Positions 1 through 12,894 of a stretch of 64,000 bases of DNA are shown here, one piece after another. The position numbers were made by a program, and so were the translations under genes. The DNA comes from Deroplatys truncata. Taxonomy: Eukaryota; Arthropoda; Insecta; Mantodea; Mantidae. The DNA lies in assembly GCA_030765065.1 (NCBI GenBank), contig CM060978.1:112201692-112265691 (forward strand), in the 5' to 3' direction. The notes beneath the pieces were generated by a model. It ran no database searches. It had not been told where the DNA came from and was given only the letters and a program-made list of their open reading frames with translations. The first letter of the stretch is position 1; every line of letters starts with the position of its first letter.

Positions 1-1118
1 AGAATTAAAAAGAGGAAAGAATGAAACAGGACCATGTTTCCAATGCATCGTCCTGTCAAATGTAATTATCTACACCTTGCGCAAATTAGGATATGTTGAC
101 TTTTATGGGGCGAATGAGACGCTAACTCAGTTTCTGAGGAAGAGAAACCAAATTCGCAGTGAGTAACAGCTTTTAGTATACGACGTTTACCCTAGAATAA
201 CAAAATTATTTTGTCTGTAACGATATTCGGCCGTTGATTCAGTGAGAATGGCCCATTTTCACTGTTACCGTATTCAAGACACTTAGCCCGCCTCTGTGGT
301 GTGGGGCTAGCGTGTCTGCCTCATATTCAAGAGGTCCCGAGTTGAACTGGTCGTGGAAATAATTTTGTTTTTAGCATCTGTTATATTTTTCTGAGGTTGG
401 TAGTTCATAGATGATTCAACATTATCTGCCATGGTCATTTGGACGCGGTTTTTAGGCATTCAAATTTTCGTTATTTTCCAAATGAAAATTATTATTTCTA
501 AATTCTGCCTCCTAACAATTTCAAAGTAAAATGATAGCAATAAAAGACCAAAGTAACAATCAAACCGAAAGTATGAACAACAATAAATTTATTGCGCAAA
601 ACAATTTGCGGTTGCAAATTCATACTTTACAATTAAGAATTATATCCCCCCAAAAGAAAAGCCGGACATGGACTACAGAATGGTTAATACACGGCATATC
701 GACAGCGAAAGAATCGAACTAGGCAAAATAATGCATAGGCATTTCAGAATTATCAACCTATAATCTGTCATCCTAATATATAAAAGAAAAAAGTTTCTCT
801 CATTAGAAGAAAGAACGACGGAACGAAAAAAGAAAGAAAGAAAGATGCTAACTAAACACAACTGATAAACTTCTAAACGTATTTTTTTTAGAACGATTGG
901 TACCCCTGTATACCTGGGTCCACACAAGGCGGGATTTTAAATCTCACAGGTCCGGATCTGCGCAAGCATTTTAGATTTGCAAGAAGCAGACTCTTTTGTG
1001 GTTATTATTAATGTATGCAATGAATATACACAACAATTTTATTACCTACTTGTGTTTATCTAGTGTTTTTACAATATTTTGAAATTGTAAGAATTGATTT
1101 CGTAAGAGTATTTAAGTG

Positions 1119-1172
<54 letters not shown>

Positions 1173-1298
1173 GAATTCTTTCGACGTAACTTGTTTAAAA
1201 ATAAATCATTATTCTTTTCTAGCATACGTCATTATTATTAAAATTATTATTGTTTTTTTTAATTTGCGGAAAACAGAAAAGAACCCTGTTGTACAGAG
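1..1298. other. No gene recognised; SINE head and ATT microsatellite only
   Basis: Apart from the SINE head at 286-355 and an (ATT)n run at about 1119-1172, I see only AT-rich sequence with short random open frames. Confidence 0.6.
286..355 (+). repeat. tRNA-derived SINE head (partial)
   Basis: A box-A-like segment (TGGTGTGGGGCTAGCGTG) and a box-B-like segment (GAGTTGAACTGG) have tRNA-like spacing. There is no full cloverleaf. The 3' SINE body is not delimited. Confidence 0.45.
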
Positions 1299-1540
1299 TC
1301 GTCCTCCGTGGACTAGTGGTACTGTGCTAGCCTCTAGTTCCCGAGGTCGCGGGTTCAAACCCGGCGTAAAAATCCTTAGCCGGTGGTCCCGTGTCGTAGA
1401 TTTACGGCACGTAAAAGAACCTCAAGCCTGATAAAGAGGCCTCTGAGCAAAATTTCCGGTCTTTCACGCCCAATATAGAATGGGACGCTAAGAACCATAG
1501 TAGTTAAAGAGCGTTCGTAAATAAAACTCAATTTCAATTT
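1299..1540 (+). mobile_element. SINE, 242 bp, intact with 14-bp target duplication
   Basis: A tRNA-like head contains a strong box B (GGGTTCAAACCC). A body ends in AATAAAACTCAATTTC. The element is flanked by identical 14-mers CCTGTTGTACAGAG at 1285-1298 and 1541-1554, the target-site duplication of LINE-driven insertion. A second member of the same family sits in reverse orientation at 9628-9869. Confidence 0.88.
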
Positions 1541-1554
1541 CCTGTTGTACAGAG

Positions 1555-2353
1555 CACATCAGAGTTGTATTTTGACAATTACATACTATTAACAAACAGA
1601 CTGAACAATGATGAAAGCTTATTAAACATGCAATGAATGAATGTTAGAAAGTGGGAATAGCATATACACTAAAAATCAATAACAACCAGTGTGTTCAAAA
1701 CCAATAAATACATTCCAGCCTACCCTATTTCCTACTACTTTACTCAAGTATCTATGAATAGAGAAAAAAAGCTTCCACTTCAGGATAGATTTTAATTACA
1801 GTCCTGAGCAGCTGTTACTGCACGATGCAGTCACAATAGGCTTCATCCTGTTTATGGCGATATCTTATACATTAATAAAGCTGTAATGGCACCTTCATGA
1901 CAACGCAAATGAAGAATGTGTTTGTACAAATTAAATGCGTTTTTTTTTTGTGCACTCATACTGTTGGTACAGAGTGGAAGGGGTATTACTGCAGTAATTT
2001 AAAGAGGATATTGTTAATATTGTTTAGTACAGCCATGAGGCAGAGCGAGTGTCGCGATAATCGATATAATTGTAACCTTTACTGCCGCTTATAAGCATTC
2101 TCAATATGCCTTGCTGTTGCAAACCTTTCATTGTAGCATTTATTCATCCTTGGCTTAGGGCATAGGTAGTGAAAACATTACCTTTAACTCAAAGCTGCAT
2201 TAAAACGACGAATTTCTTAAGCACCCACAAGGAAGAGCTTCATTCTTAATGATATTCTCATTCATATCACGTCATTATGCGTCTTTCTCTAATCACACAC
2301 TAAAAGCCAGAAAGACAGGCAGTAGAGACATAAACATCGAGAAAATAAAAAAA
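1555..2353. other. No feature recognised
   Basis: AT-rich sequence with no repeat family member or coding signal that I can support. Confidence 0.5.
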
Positions 2354-3198
2354 ATCTTGTTACATTCACAAGACTTTCTCTTTATTAATGGGTATAAAAA
2401 CGTATCTTACGAAAGCTTATTTTTCTGTCTACTTCATTTTAATTGACATAAGATTTGCAGAAATGGCTATACTACACATTTCGTTATATGTAGATACAAA
2501 GAGATAAGCGATAGTCAAATGTTTAAGATCTGGACGCTATATGCTGGCCTTAAAATTCCTTGCTGACTTCATGCAATCGCAAGGAACAACCGAATGTCGA
2601 TAGGACTTAGAAAGAATGACAAAGTATTGAACAAATCGAACCATTAATAATGAATATTTTCGGAAATGGCTTATTTCAGAAATAAATTATTTTAAATAAA
2701 CTGTGTATTTTAAATACACCTACTTTTTTTTGGGCATAGTGCGTTTTCGTCTATCGCTTAACGCTTACCGGTTATACAAGATTATACAAAGTTCCTTCCG
2801 AATGAAGGGGACTTCACAGGCTATTCCCAGAAAATTTAAGATACACAGTTTATTTCTCATGTAATTAATTATCTTTAATTTTGATATATTAATCAAAATC
2901 GTTACAGCCATTTTTGCGAAAATTTGAAAAAGTTTCATGTAAAGGTAGTTGAGAGGAATTTTCTTGAAAATCTTCGTGTCACATCTTTGGGAGATAATAA
3001 ACTTACATACCAAGCTTGGTATTTATCCGACTTTTCGGATAAAAGTTTGTTATGTTATTCATAGGCACACACGTGTGCGCGCGGACTTTTTCCTAAAAAT
3101 GCTTTTCTTTTTATTCAGGGGGCCTCAAAATATGTATTTCCGGTGAAATCTCGGTATCAAATACTTCCCCTGCTTACTATACGTAGCAGAGAAAGTAA
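2354..3198 (+). mobile_element. HINE-like ~870-bp repeat, diverged subfamily
   Basis: This copy shares the start (TTACATTCAC..GACTTTCTC), the internal landmarks (TCAAAATCGTTA, AATTTTCTTGAAAATCTTCG) and the end (ACTATACGTAGCAGAGAAAGTAA) with the better preserved copies at 18-23 kb and 55 kb. It is clearly older than those and belongs to a subfamily with a different middle part (CTTAAAATTCC..ATGCAATCGC). Confidence 0.75.
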
Positions 3199-4516
3199 TA
3201 ATATGGATATACTCGTTTTCCCAAGCATATTCATATCGAAAAATATATCGATATATCTGATATATCGAGCCAAATTGATATTTTTGTTAATTTGGCCTTT
3301 ACTACTGCTCAGTGTTGCAAAAGAGAGGTTTTTCAAGTAGAGGTAGTGTATTTTTAGTGATAAGAATGCACACATTTGTATTTTAGTAACAACGTACGTA
3401 TTTAATGAGATTGCAAACGCACTCAGCTAAAAAAAAAGTTTTCTCGACACTGTTGACAAAAGCATTTAGCGGTCTTCTCTTCTTATCTGATTTATTCTCC
3501 CAAAGTAGTATTGGCAACTTCAATGCTGCTGGCCTAATTGATGGATTATCAGCATTCGGTTATGCTAGTTGTATGTGTAGCGTAGTTGTATTGTAGTTTT
3601 TACTCGAGTAATAAAGAAAACAAAATACTGAAAATAATTTAAGAATGTTACAGAAATAGTCTTAAAAGTTACCTTAAAGCACGATTAAGCAAGTGTTCCC
3701 CACAAATACAATTCTTATACACTATACAATAATACATGCACTTATCGTGTTGTAGAATATTATTACTTATTAGATACACTCTTAATGAGGTGCATTTTAA
3801 TCAGGCGATCGATAGTTGACATAACGTGGCACCATATTCCCTAATTGGACTATTTATTGCCAGCAAATCCTTAATTGGTGTTCAAATTTGTCTCCTTTCT
3901 GATATCACAAATACTTTCGGTAGTAGAAAGGAAAGATCATTCCATTTCTATTTATTATAGATAAAAGCTCGCAAGGAGCCAAAATTGGTGGAAGCCAACC
4001 GAGGGAATGACCTATTGGGGTTCGGTCACGAAGGAGCATGTAAAAATTATAATTAAAATAACATTTGTATAAAACAGAGAGGAAGAAAATGCTCGCTATT
4101 TGTAGCGCGACGATGGTGGACACTGCTTACGCTGTTCGTGTCATCATTTGTCTGGGGCTAACTCGTGGGCGTGGGTAATACTCTGATTTTTAAATAACAC
4201 TTTCTTTGCCCTTTACCGCTATAGTTTTTATTTATGCACGAGTCCAGTGAAACAAAGTATCAAATATGTTAAGTCATGCTGAGCTATTACATTACTCGAA
4301 TAAACTTGACCTATTGCGGATGTCACTTTCAAGTAATTAATTTCGCTTACTAGAAGATCTAAGAACAGTTACTCTATACAAGTTACATCGCCCAACTATC
4401 TGAGCTGATGTAAATAAACATTGAGCGTTAACGAGCAGAATGAGCTATTCAAGTGACTTCAACAAGCGAGAGGCGTGAACTGAGTTCTGAATGAATAAGG
4501 CGCGTTGAAACACGCC
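3199..4516. other. No feature recognised
   Basis: AT-rich sequence without a recognisable gene, transposon end or structured repeat. Confidence 0.5.
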
Positions 4517-4518
4517 TT

Positions 4519-5395
4519 TTTATTTTCTCTACTACGTATAGTAAGTAGGGGAAGTATTGCATTCCGCCCAAAAATTCGATACATAGATTTCACCGAAAAT
4601 ACATGTTTTGAGGCCCCTGAATAAAAAACTTTAGAAAAAGGTTAGTGTGTGTGTCCGTGAACAGCATAACTCAAAAACGAAAAGTCGGATAAATACCAAA
4701 CTTGATATTTAGGTTCCGTATTTTTCAAAGACATGAGACGAAGATTTTCAAGAAAACCCCCCACCCCAGACTACCCTTTACGTGGAACATTTTTCGAAAA
4801 TTTTGATTTTCTCAAAAATGGCACTGACGATTTTGATTAAAATATCATATATTTGAGATATTTTCATGACAAATGAAATGTATATCTTAAATTTTCTGGA
4901 AATATCTCCAAAGTCCTCTTCATTCTGAATGGCTTTTGCATAGCTGGTAAACCGTAAAAGATAGACAACATTTTACTACGCAAAAAATGTATATTATCTT
5001 TAAAACAAACAATTTATACCATATACATTTCTCTCTCTCTCTCTCTCTCTCTCTTTTGTGTAGAGTGAACCATTTCCGAGATATTTCTTATTATTTGTTT
5101 GAATTTTCCATACTTTTTCTCAGAGGGAATACTTTATTGGGTTTTTTTTTAAATTATTTTTTATGTCCTGGACATGCAAAGGGAACGGAGTGCTCCACAT
5201 AGCAACCAGCTCTTAAAAGATTTGACTATCACTAAAAGCCTACCATATTCCCTTGCACCCAAGAAATTTAGCAATAAAATAACTTCTGCAAATGTTTATC
5301 TCGATTAATATGAAGTAGATGGAGAATAAGCGTTTGTAAAAATTGTTTGCACAAGAGTAGAGAAAGTCATGTGAATGTAACACATCAGATTTTTC
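4519..5395 (-). mobile_element. HINE-like ~870-bp repeat, near full length
   Basis: This inverted copy runs from TTTTCTCTACTACGTATAGT to AGTAGAGAAAGTCATGTGAA..ACACATCAGATTTTT, both ends of the family consensus. A (CT)n microsatellite lies inside at about 5028-5055 and another outside at 5427-5466. Confidence 0.78.
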
Positions 5396-5422
5396 TGAAT
5401 GAAGTTCCGCCTTCCTGTTTAG

Positions 5423-5469
<47 letters not shown>

Positions 5470-7260
5470 TACTGGCACAATATTCTTTCCCCTGGCAACT
5501 ACTTGCAATGGATGATTAGTTCTCGGAACCCCAAATATACATGCATCTACCTGGAATTTACTTAAACAACTGCGTTACAAGAACTTGGACTTCGCTAATA
5601 GCTGATCCCGGCCTAAGCCAATAATTATTTCCCGTCTACCAAAGTGTTAATTTCTCCCTCTTTTGCAGTTCTAATTATTACACAAAATATTACATGAAGC
5701 TTTAAATAGGTATACACATATTTAAATTGTTACAAACATATCATGTGTCATTATTAACATTAAATCTTCCCTTTCCTGTTATTACTATTATTATTCTGCG
5801 TTGCTCTTTCTTATGAATCACTTCCATATGTATTTACTTTATTCATTTATTATAGAATTAATTACTAGCACATTCTACTATACTATCTCAATGGTAAACA
5901 AAGTATTACAAATATCGGCATATATGACTATTTTAAAATAATTTTATTCGATATGTCTTGGTTAATAGCAGATTATGATACAAGGGGTAAAAGTAGGATT
6001 TTATTTTGCGAAACGAAGGCCGTCGAAGAGCTACGCATGCTCGTACCCCCAAATAATTTCGCGGGGGGGGGGGTTCCATAACTAGATCTAAACTTAACAG
6101 TACCCTACACAGTTACCATGTGCCTACTCTGTAGTATACGTACGTTATGTGTACAAGAAAATTGCTTGGAGACATCGCTCACCAGAATGAAGATACTCCA
6201 TCTTACAGCACAAAAGCCTGAGACTGCTTAGAAAACCGGGACATATGGTCACCTTACCTATGTAAGGCAACAATATTGAGTATCCCTTTTCCTAGTAAAT
6301 GTGGTACTAGAATTTAAATAAATAAAACTGTCAGAAGTTTCGGGGGGAGGGATTGAACCTCTACCTCCCCTCTAAATACGGCCCTGGGGCTACGGCTTTA
6401 GTTTCGCAATCCTGCGAGCAAATTAAGACCACTTTTAATACGTGGCATATACCATTTTTTAGACAGCGCTCGAATTTGTAAAATATCAATAATACTATAT
6501 TGATTCCCAAAACTGAGAAATCAGTTTAGAACGCGGTTCTTGAAACAAGAGGAATGGCATTAAAAAGACGAGATGTCAGATGTTTTATTGCTTTGTTGAT
6601 TCGCTAGCAGCTATTTTCAGTGAAATTTTTTCAACATATTTTGTCTTACACCAGGCAATGAAGCGATTAAATGCTATATCATATTGCTTTATGGATTTTT
6701 TGGGGTAAGTACTGCTAGTGTTATTCTTTCTGCTGCCTCTGTAATTTCACTTCCATTTATTTTCTTCTGAATTCACAATTTTCGCCATTGAATCTTTATA
6801 CAGGTTATCATAGATAAAAGAATGTCGTTTTACATCAAAGAAAGCAGAAGGCTGCCAATATAACGTAGGTATAGGTTAACTCTACAACGAATTGTGATAA
6901 ATTGAAGTACGAGGATTAGTATTGTGAACAGATAATGCAAGCGTCATGAGAAATTAATCATGAAAAAAGACAATGAAAAGTAAACCTAATCAATTCAAGT
7001 CGAGTTATTAAATACAAAGGGTAATTTTCATATAATTGGACTTGAAATCAAAGTTGGTCACACTGAAGATATCGCACTAGTGCGATAATCTAAAGCTTTT
7101 AGCTGTGTGCACTGTGTTAGAAGTTCTGCTTTTAGGCTTTGCTGTCTAAAAAATATTTTTCGACTCTATCAAAAAATATCGAAATAATATTTTCGGTGAA
7201 ATTTAGCATCTCTAGCTGACAGGCAGGCAGGCATTCGACTGTAAGGAAGGACGGGAGGCC
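5396..7260. other. No gene; microsatellite and homopolymer G tract
   Basis: The stretch holds a (CT)n run at 5427-5466 and a run of about eleven G at 6062-6072. A segment at 6335-6395 combines GGGGGGAGGG with a later CCTCCCC and TACGGCCCTGGGG, resembling a decayed DNA-transposon end. Nothing else is supported. Confidence 0.4.
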
Positions 7261-8175
7261 GTCATGGAAAGGATACCTATGGAATTTCAGGCCAGCATAC
7301 AGCTACCCGGTTTTTAAGCATGACTATCGATTCAGTTTCCTCTATCCCTCTTGTATCTTTAACGAAATGTGTAATGAAACTATTTATGCAAAGGTTTATT
7401 GCGATTAACATGTATTAGATAGAAAAATAGGCTTTTATAAGAATAGTTTGTAGGAGCTATGTAAAATCAAACGATAGTAGGTATGAAAAGTCATATGTAA
7501 CACATCAAATTTTTCTCCTGGTCACGTAAAGAGAACGGAATTTCAAAGCCATCATAGAACCAGCTGTTAAAAGATTTGACTGCCGTCTATTACCATTGTA
7601 CCTACAAAGAAATATGTAGTAAAACGATCTCTGCAAACGTTTATCTCGATTAACATGAAGTAGATAGAAGAATAAGCTTTTGTAAGAATAGTTTGTTGAA
7701 GAATGGGCGGAGAAAATCATGTGAAAGTAACATATATTTTTTAGAAAAAGGTTCGTGTGTGTCTTTGAACAGCATAACTCAAAAACGAAAAGTTGGATCA
7801 ATAGCAAGACTTGGTATTTAAGTTCGGTATCTTTTAAGATGCAACATGAAGATTTTCAAGAAAATTCCCTCACCCTAAACCACACTTTGCATGCAACATT
7901 TTTAGAAATTTTCGATTCTCTCAAAAATGGCTCTAACGAGTTTGATTAACTACCATATATTTAAGATATTTGCATGATAAATAAAATGTAGGTGCATTTT
8001 GAATTCTCTGGGAATAGCCTGTGAAGTCCCCTTTATTAGATTGAATTTTGTATTAACTTATATAACTAGAAAACCATAACAAATAGACAAAAATATACTG
8101 CAGAGGAAACGTAGAGCTCATTAAAACACCTTTTGTGTCAATTAGTTTTTTTTCGCAGTGAAGCCGTTTTCGAAA
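7260..8175 (-). repeat. HINE-like repeat fragments, minus orientation, tandem
   Basis: At least two terminal pieces (about 7260-7513 and 7514-7735) both end in the GTCATGTG..CACATCAAATTTTT or similar terminal motif. They are followed by a body piece (about 7740-8175) with the AACAGCATAACTCAAAAACG landmark. This is a small decayed version of the modular array seen at 18.7-23.3 kb. Confidence 0.65.
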
Positions 8176-8425
8176 TATTCCATGTTGTATAGAGGTTACA
8201 ATTGCGAGAGGTTACTACAGTACAACTTACAGACATTTTCCCTCCATTATGGGATAAGTTACTAGAATCTGGAGATATTCGGGTTATTAGGTTCCATTCA
8301 TAACCGGAACGGCTCTGCAAATACGCACCTGCTACATGTATTGGGAAGGTTAGTTATATTGTACATGTTACATTGGCGCCCTGTTTTTATATTCGCAGAT
8401 GTTCAAACTTTGCAACCGACCATTT

Positions 8426-8995
8426 GAGATAGGATAGGGTTAGAAGCAGAGCGGGACTTAGCACCTTGACCTACCCAGATCTTTTGTACCTAAGTCCCTG
8501 ACGGGAAGCCCCCTGGAGGAAAGGATGAGGTGAGAGGAGACAGAGGGCGGCCAGACCAGGTGGAACGACAGGAAGAGGGCAGGGTCCCTACCGTTTACAG
8601 ATTTGAAATTTCCCGAGCGGTGGCTGGTACAGCCGGCTCCCTCCCCCCTGTGGGCTTACACATCCCTTGGGGGGTCCGAAACCCGGAGACCGCTAGCAGT
8701 CAGTTTGTTTCTTATATTTACTGAGAGCATCCTTTTCCCCTGCCATGCACACGCCGACACCTCCCACCTCCCGCACACACTGAAAGAAACCAAATAGATG
8801 AACGGTGAAATGAAATAAGAATGGAGATGAAATGAAGGGACAGGAAATGCGGGGATGTAATGATCCTTCCCAGCATTCGTCTAGCGAACCAGGGAAACCC
8901 CATAAAACCCATGGTTCAGTGGGGTTGGCCGCGAGAATCGAACCCACGACCTCCCGAATGCGGGCATAACCACCTGAGCCATCCCGCTGGGTACG
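8426..8995 (-). mobile_element. Long tRNA-derived SINE, ~570 bp, intact with 10-bp target duplication
   Basis: On the minus strand the head reads GCGGGATGGCTCAGGTGG (box A) and GTGGGTTCGATTCTCGCG (box B). It is followed by a GC-rich body unlike the AT-rich surroundings. Identical 10-mers CCGACCATTT flank it at 8416-8425 and 8996-9005. The open frames inside it are by-products of its GC content, not genes. Confidence 0.85.
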
Positions 8996-9005
8996 CCGAC
9001 CATTT

Positions 9006-9523
9006 AGTGACCAACTGACGCACTGATTATAATACTAATTATATTACATGAATCATATTATATTATTCATTATTAGGTTCTTGCAAATAACTAGAAATTT
9101 GAATTGTTTTGCAATTTTTGGCGTAACCGTTGTTTGTGTGGGATTTTGTTTTTAGATAAAGAAGATCTGCGTAAAGAAAACCAAGAAACTTGACTGTTTG
9201 GTTTACGTAAGTACGTCGAAATCCATTGAAACGTAACTATAAATTTTTCTTCACACTATTGCAGTATGGTAATTAGCAGCGTTTAATAACATACGCATGT
9301 TATTTAAATTAAGTCCATAGTACGGTTCAGTGCCTAATTTAACTCTTAAGGTGCACCCAGGCTATAGGTAATTAGCTATTATGGCATGATTATGAGCAAA
9401 CCTTTCCACCGAAGGAAAAAAATATTACAGAGTAGTATATATGATAAAAACATTACTCATAGTGATAGCAGAAGACCGACATGGTGCGTCTTTTGCATAC
9501 AGGTTGTCTGATGATTTTTCTAG

Positions 9524-9568
<45 letters not shown>

Positions 9569-9615
9569 CTCAAGTTAGAACGTTGATCGCTCTGATATGC
9601 GGCATCAGCCATCTT
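9006..9615. other. No gene; (TA)n microsatellite
   Basis: A (TA)n run covers about 9524-9563. Nothing else is recognised. Confidence 0.5.
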
Positions 9616-9627
9616 TGTTTTTAGTAA

Positions 9628-9869
9628 AAAAAAAATTAATTGAGTTTTATTTATGGACGCTCTGTAACTACTATGGTTCTTAGCGTCCCATTTTATATTG
9701 GGCGTGAAAGACCGGAACTTTGCTCAGAGGCCTGTTTATTAGACTTGAGGTTCTTTTACATGCCGTAAATCTACGACACGGACCACCGGCTTTACTTTCC
9801 TTCCGAAGGAGCCATGCTAAGGATTTTTACGCTCGAAAAAATCCATCGCCCTCCACCGGGTTTGAGCCC
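9628..9869 (-). mobile_element. SINE, 242 bp, same family as 1299-1540, 12-bp target duplication
   Basis: This is an inverted copy of the SINE at 1299-1540, with a similar GGGTTTGAGCCC-type box B region and AATAAAACTCAATT tail. The 12-mer TGTTTTTAGTAA is present on both sides (9616-9627 and 9870-9881). Confidence 0.87.
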
Positions 9870-9881
9870 TGTTTTTAGTAA

Positions 9882-11420
9882 CCTGAGTTATGCTGCGTCT
9901 CCTATAATTTTAGACATACCAACAATGTTATCTAAGCGACATGCTTGAAGGTTTGCTATCCTCCTTTGTTTCTTTGTTGTTTTTATATTTCTTTCCATAG
10001 CAAGCACTTGTTACATGTCACGAAGGAACAACTGAACGAGGTTTCCGCATGTAGCAACTATGCACTTCTTGCTTTTTTACAATCAATTTACTACTCTGGT
10101 TTTGTGAATGAATGTAAATATCTGTGGTAACGTTATTAAAAAGACATTTTGTGAATATTCTTTCATTGGCTTTTGCTTTGAAGGAGTGCCGACTGAACCA
10201 ATTTCGTATGATGGATTCATTTTAACTTTAATTCATATTTTATTGTTTGCTATAGTACTGTTTTCAAGTGTTCCTTCTTTTCGTTTTTCTTGTTCATAAT
10301 CTAAGATTTTTCAGAATGCCTAGTAAGAAACGAACCAGTTTTAATATTAAGAAGTACTTTTCCGTGAAAACAGTCAAAGTGATTGCTGGTTTTCTTCGCC
10401 AAAATAATGACATATTTGGTAATGTTAAAGGCACACAGTGCACAAGTGATGGCGTTATGTTTATCAACTAAGATAACAGGTGCAGAATTATAATGCAAAT
10501 GCATATATTTTCTCTGCTGTAAGAAAGTATGCTCAACTGGAATGCAAGTTAATTACTAAATTTCAAACAATATTTAAACAGTATTTTATGCTACATATAA
10601 TACATATTTTGCCTATTTTGTTAATAAACACAATATTTCAGCAGTTTGCAAATTATGCTCTATGTTTGCTTATTTTACGTGCATATTTTTATTTTATTCA
10701 TTTTATCTTAATATTTAATTTACAAATACGATATTTCCAAATATGTGCCAGTGAGTCAGTCTTGAAACTTGGCAACACTGATGGTAGCTCACATGAAACG
10801 CAATAGCTATGTCACATCGGTGAATTCCTGTCTTATCTGGTCGTAGCCGTTCCCTTGCAGTATGAAGATGGCTGTTAAGGAGTTCTCAGAGTTGAGTTCA
10901 AGTGCAGTGGTTATACTTATATACGTAATATTAAATTTAGTTCAAATTTTATTGTTAGGCATCTCTTAACATTTATAAGCATCTAGCCTAATAATTTGCA
11001 CAAAGGAAAGCAGTTCAAAATATTCAACCGTTAATAATTTTAGAAATTAAATTCCGGAAATATTCCTGCAGGTTCGCAATCGTTCTGAACTTGAAACTTC
11101 GGGTCATTCAGTTTAGAAGTGTGATGCTTGTATAATCAAGCTAAAGTGAGGTAACAGAGTATATCCTAATCCTTCAATATTGAAGATAAATGTTGATGAC
11201 TTAAATAATTAATATGGTTTCCACAATAGTTTTATTCACGCAGGGATTACATAAAATTCTCTTAAACTTTTATTTTATGTCAATATCATGTCTTAATACT
11301 TTTTATATGGGCATACTTATGTGCATATTATGGATGTTTTCAACGCATAAATTTAATACATATTACTGCATAAAATTCCTGTCCCTGACGATAAGTTGCT
11401 TGGAGTTCTGTCGTAATTGA
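9882..11420. other. No feature recognised
   Basis: AT-rich sequence. A short stretch at 10755-10915 is less AT-rich and contains TTGGCAACACTGATGG and an ATG at 10863 opening a 35-codon hydrophobic frame. This is not enough to call a gene. Confidence 0.4.
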
Positions 11421-11424
11421 TAAA

Positions 11425-11550
11425 ATTCTTTATTCTCGTGGTCATGTAAAGAGATAGAATTTCAAAGCCATCACACAGCGAATTTGACTGTCGCTTAAGC
11501 CTAATGAAAGTGATGTGAATGTAACAGATATTTTGTTTTAGTCGTGTTTA
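11425..11550 (-). repeat. HINE-like repeat, terminal fragment
   Basis: The fragment shares TGGTCATGTAAAGAGA..GAATTTCAAAGCCA and TGATGTGAATGTAACAGAT with the terminal module of the family in minus orientation. Confidence 0.55.
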
Positions 11551-11721
11551 AATTACGTTCTTACTGTATACATCAAATGCATGTGTGTGTGTGACTAGAT
11601 GAAGTACAATAAAAACTACAAGAAAGTGGTTCCACTTATTCTTAATAGACTAAACATTACTTGTACCTCGTACTTTGAAACAACTACAATGCTATTCAAG
11701 AAAGAGGGGGCAAAACACTCG

Positions 11722-11796
11722 CAGACACAGGGATTTGAATCAGGTGTCTTGCAAATAGCAGGTAAACGTTTTAACCATTCAGTACAAGAGGGTTTC
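11722..11796 (-). repeat. tRNA-like SINE head or tRNA pseudogene
   Basis: Minus-strand box A (CTGAATGGTTAAAACG) and box B (TGATTCAAATCCC) have tRNA spacing, but the acceptor and T stems do not pair. Confidence 0.45.
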
Positions 11797-12660
11797 TGGA
11801 ATTAATTTTCACGTTCACACTTATCGGGACACGTTATTCCAATCGAAATACAGAGGAGAACACAAATATTATCGCGTGCAGGGTGCTCTGTAAACAGTTC
11901 CAAGAGTGGACCCATTACTTTATTCAGTTAGTGTGCACCAAATAACTGCGAATTGCAACGAAGCATACTGGTAAGTCAGTGATAACATCAGCACCATATA
12001 TTTCTTTTGGAATTTCACATTAGCAAAAAGGAGCGTTAAAGCAGTAACTAGTCGTTTGCTTCACATTTCTATATGTGATTTATTACTGTACTCAAATTTT
12101 ACGTCAAATAAATAAGTTTTAAAGATTTAATGACAGTAATGTTATTAAACAGCCTTTCACAAAAACAGTGAATATCTGTGGTTGTATTCGTTTTTTTTTT
12201 CTGTTATCGAATTTCATATTTACACGTCAGAAGAGCTATTATAAATAACCCTAGTAATCGAACTAGGGATGCGCAGAAAATAATGTAACGGTTACCTTAA
12301 TGTAATGGTTACTGAAGTATTGGAGACAGACAGTAACTAGAACGGTTACAAAAGTAACGAATGCAAAGTAATTAGTTACCCAATAAAGGTTACCAAAGTA
12401 ACGACAGTAATTAGCTATACTGTTAACGGTTACCAAACTGTTAGGTTGACATCATTCACTGCATGTACATCCGTGGATAAAAAATGAGTCATTCCCAGAT
12501 TCCATGTGACGATCGGGGAGCTTCATGTATCTTTGTAACAGCTGTGCTCACAACGCACATGCAGGAACTGTAGAATCGTCTGTGCTTGTGAGCGCAATGG
12601 TCCCTTATAACGGTGTGACGCTTATAAGCTACTGAAAAGAGAGCACCAAACAAGGTTTCG

Positions 12661-12722
12661 TTGGCCGAGAGGTTAAGAAGGCACGGCTTGCGCTCATAAG
12701 CTCCTCGGTTCAAGTCTCGCGT
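12661..12722 (+). repeat. tRNA-like SINE head
   Basis: TTGGCCGAGAGGTTAAGAAG is a Ser/Leu-type box A and CGGTTCAAGTCTCGC is a box B. The stems do not close, so a functional tRNA is unlikely. Confidence 0.5.
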
Positions 12723-12894
12723 TAGTTATTGTTATGACTGGATGTGTTGCATTAATATAATGTTACCACTTTCGGTTTTAGGTATACCTATGCACACAAA
12801 AACATAATTCTACTAAAACACTAGTTTTAAATAACTAAAGCAAAACCCAAATAAAACATTATCTTCTAAACCTAAAACACATAAAAATAAACAA

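Noticed and set aside
1063-1431. 122-codon frame with an Ile run
   Set aside because: It reads through an (ATT)n microsatellite into the SINE at 1299.
8530-8947. Several overlapping 60-84 codon frames as genes
   Set aside because: All lie inside the GC-rich SINE at 8426-8995 and have no family resemblance.
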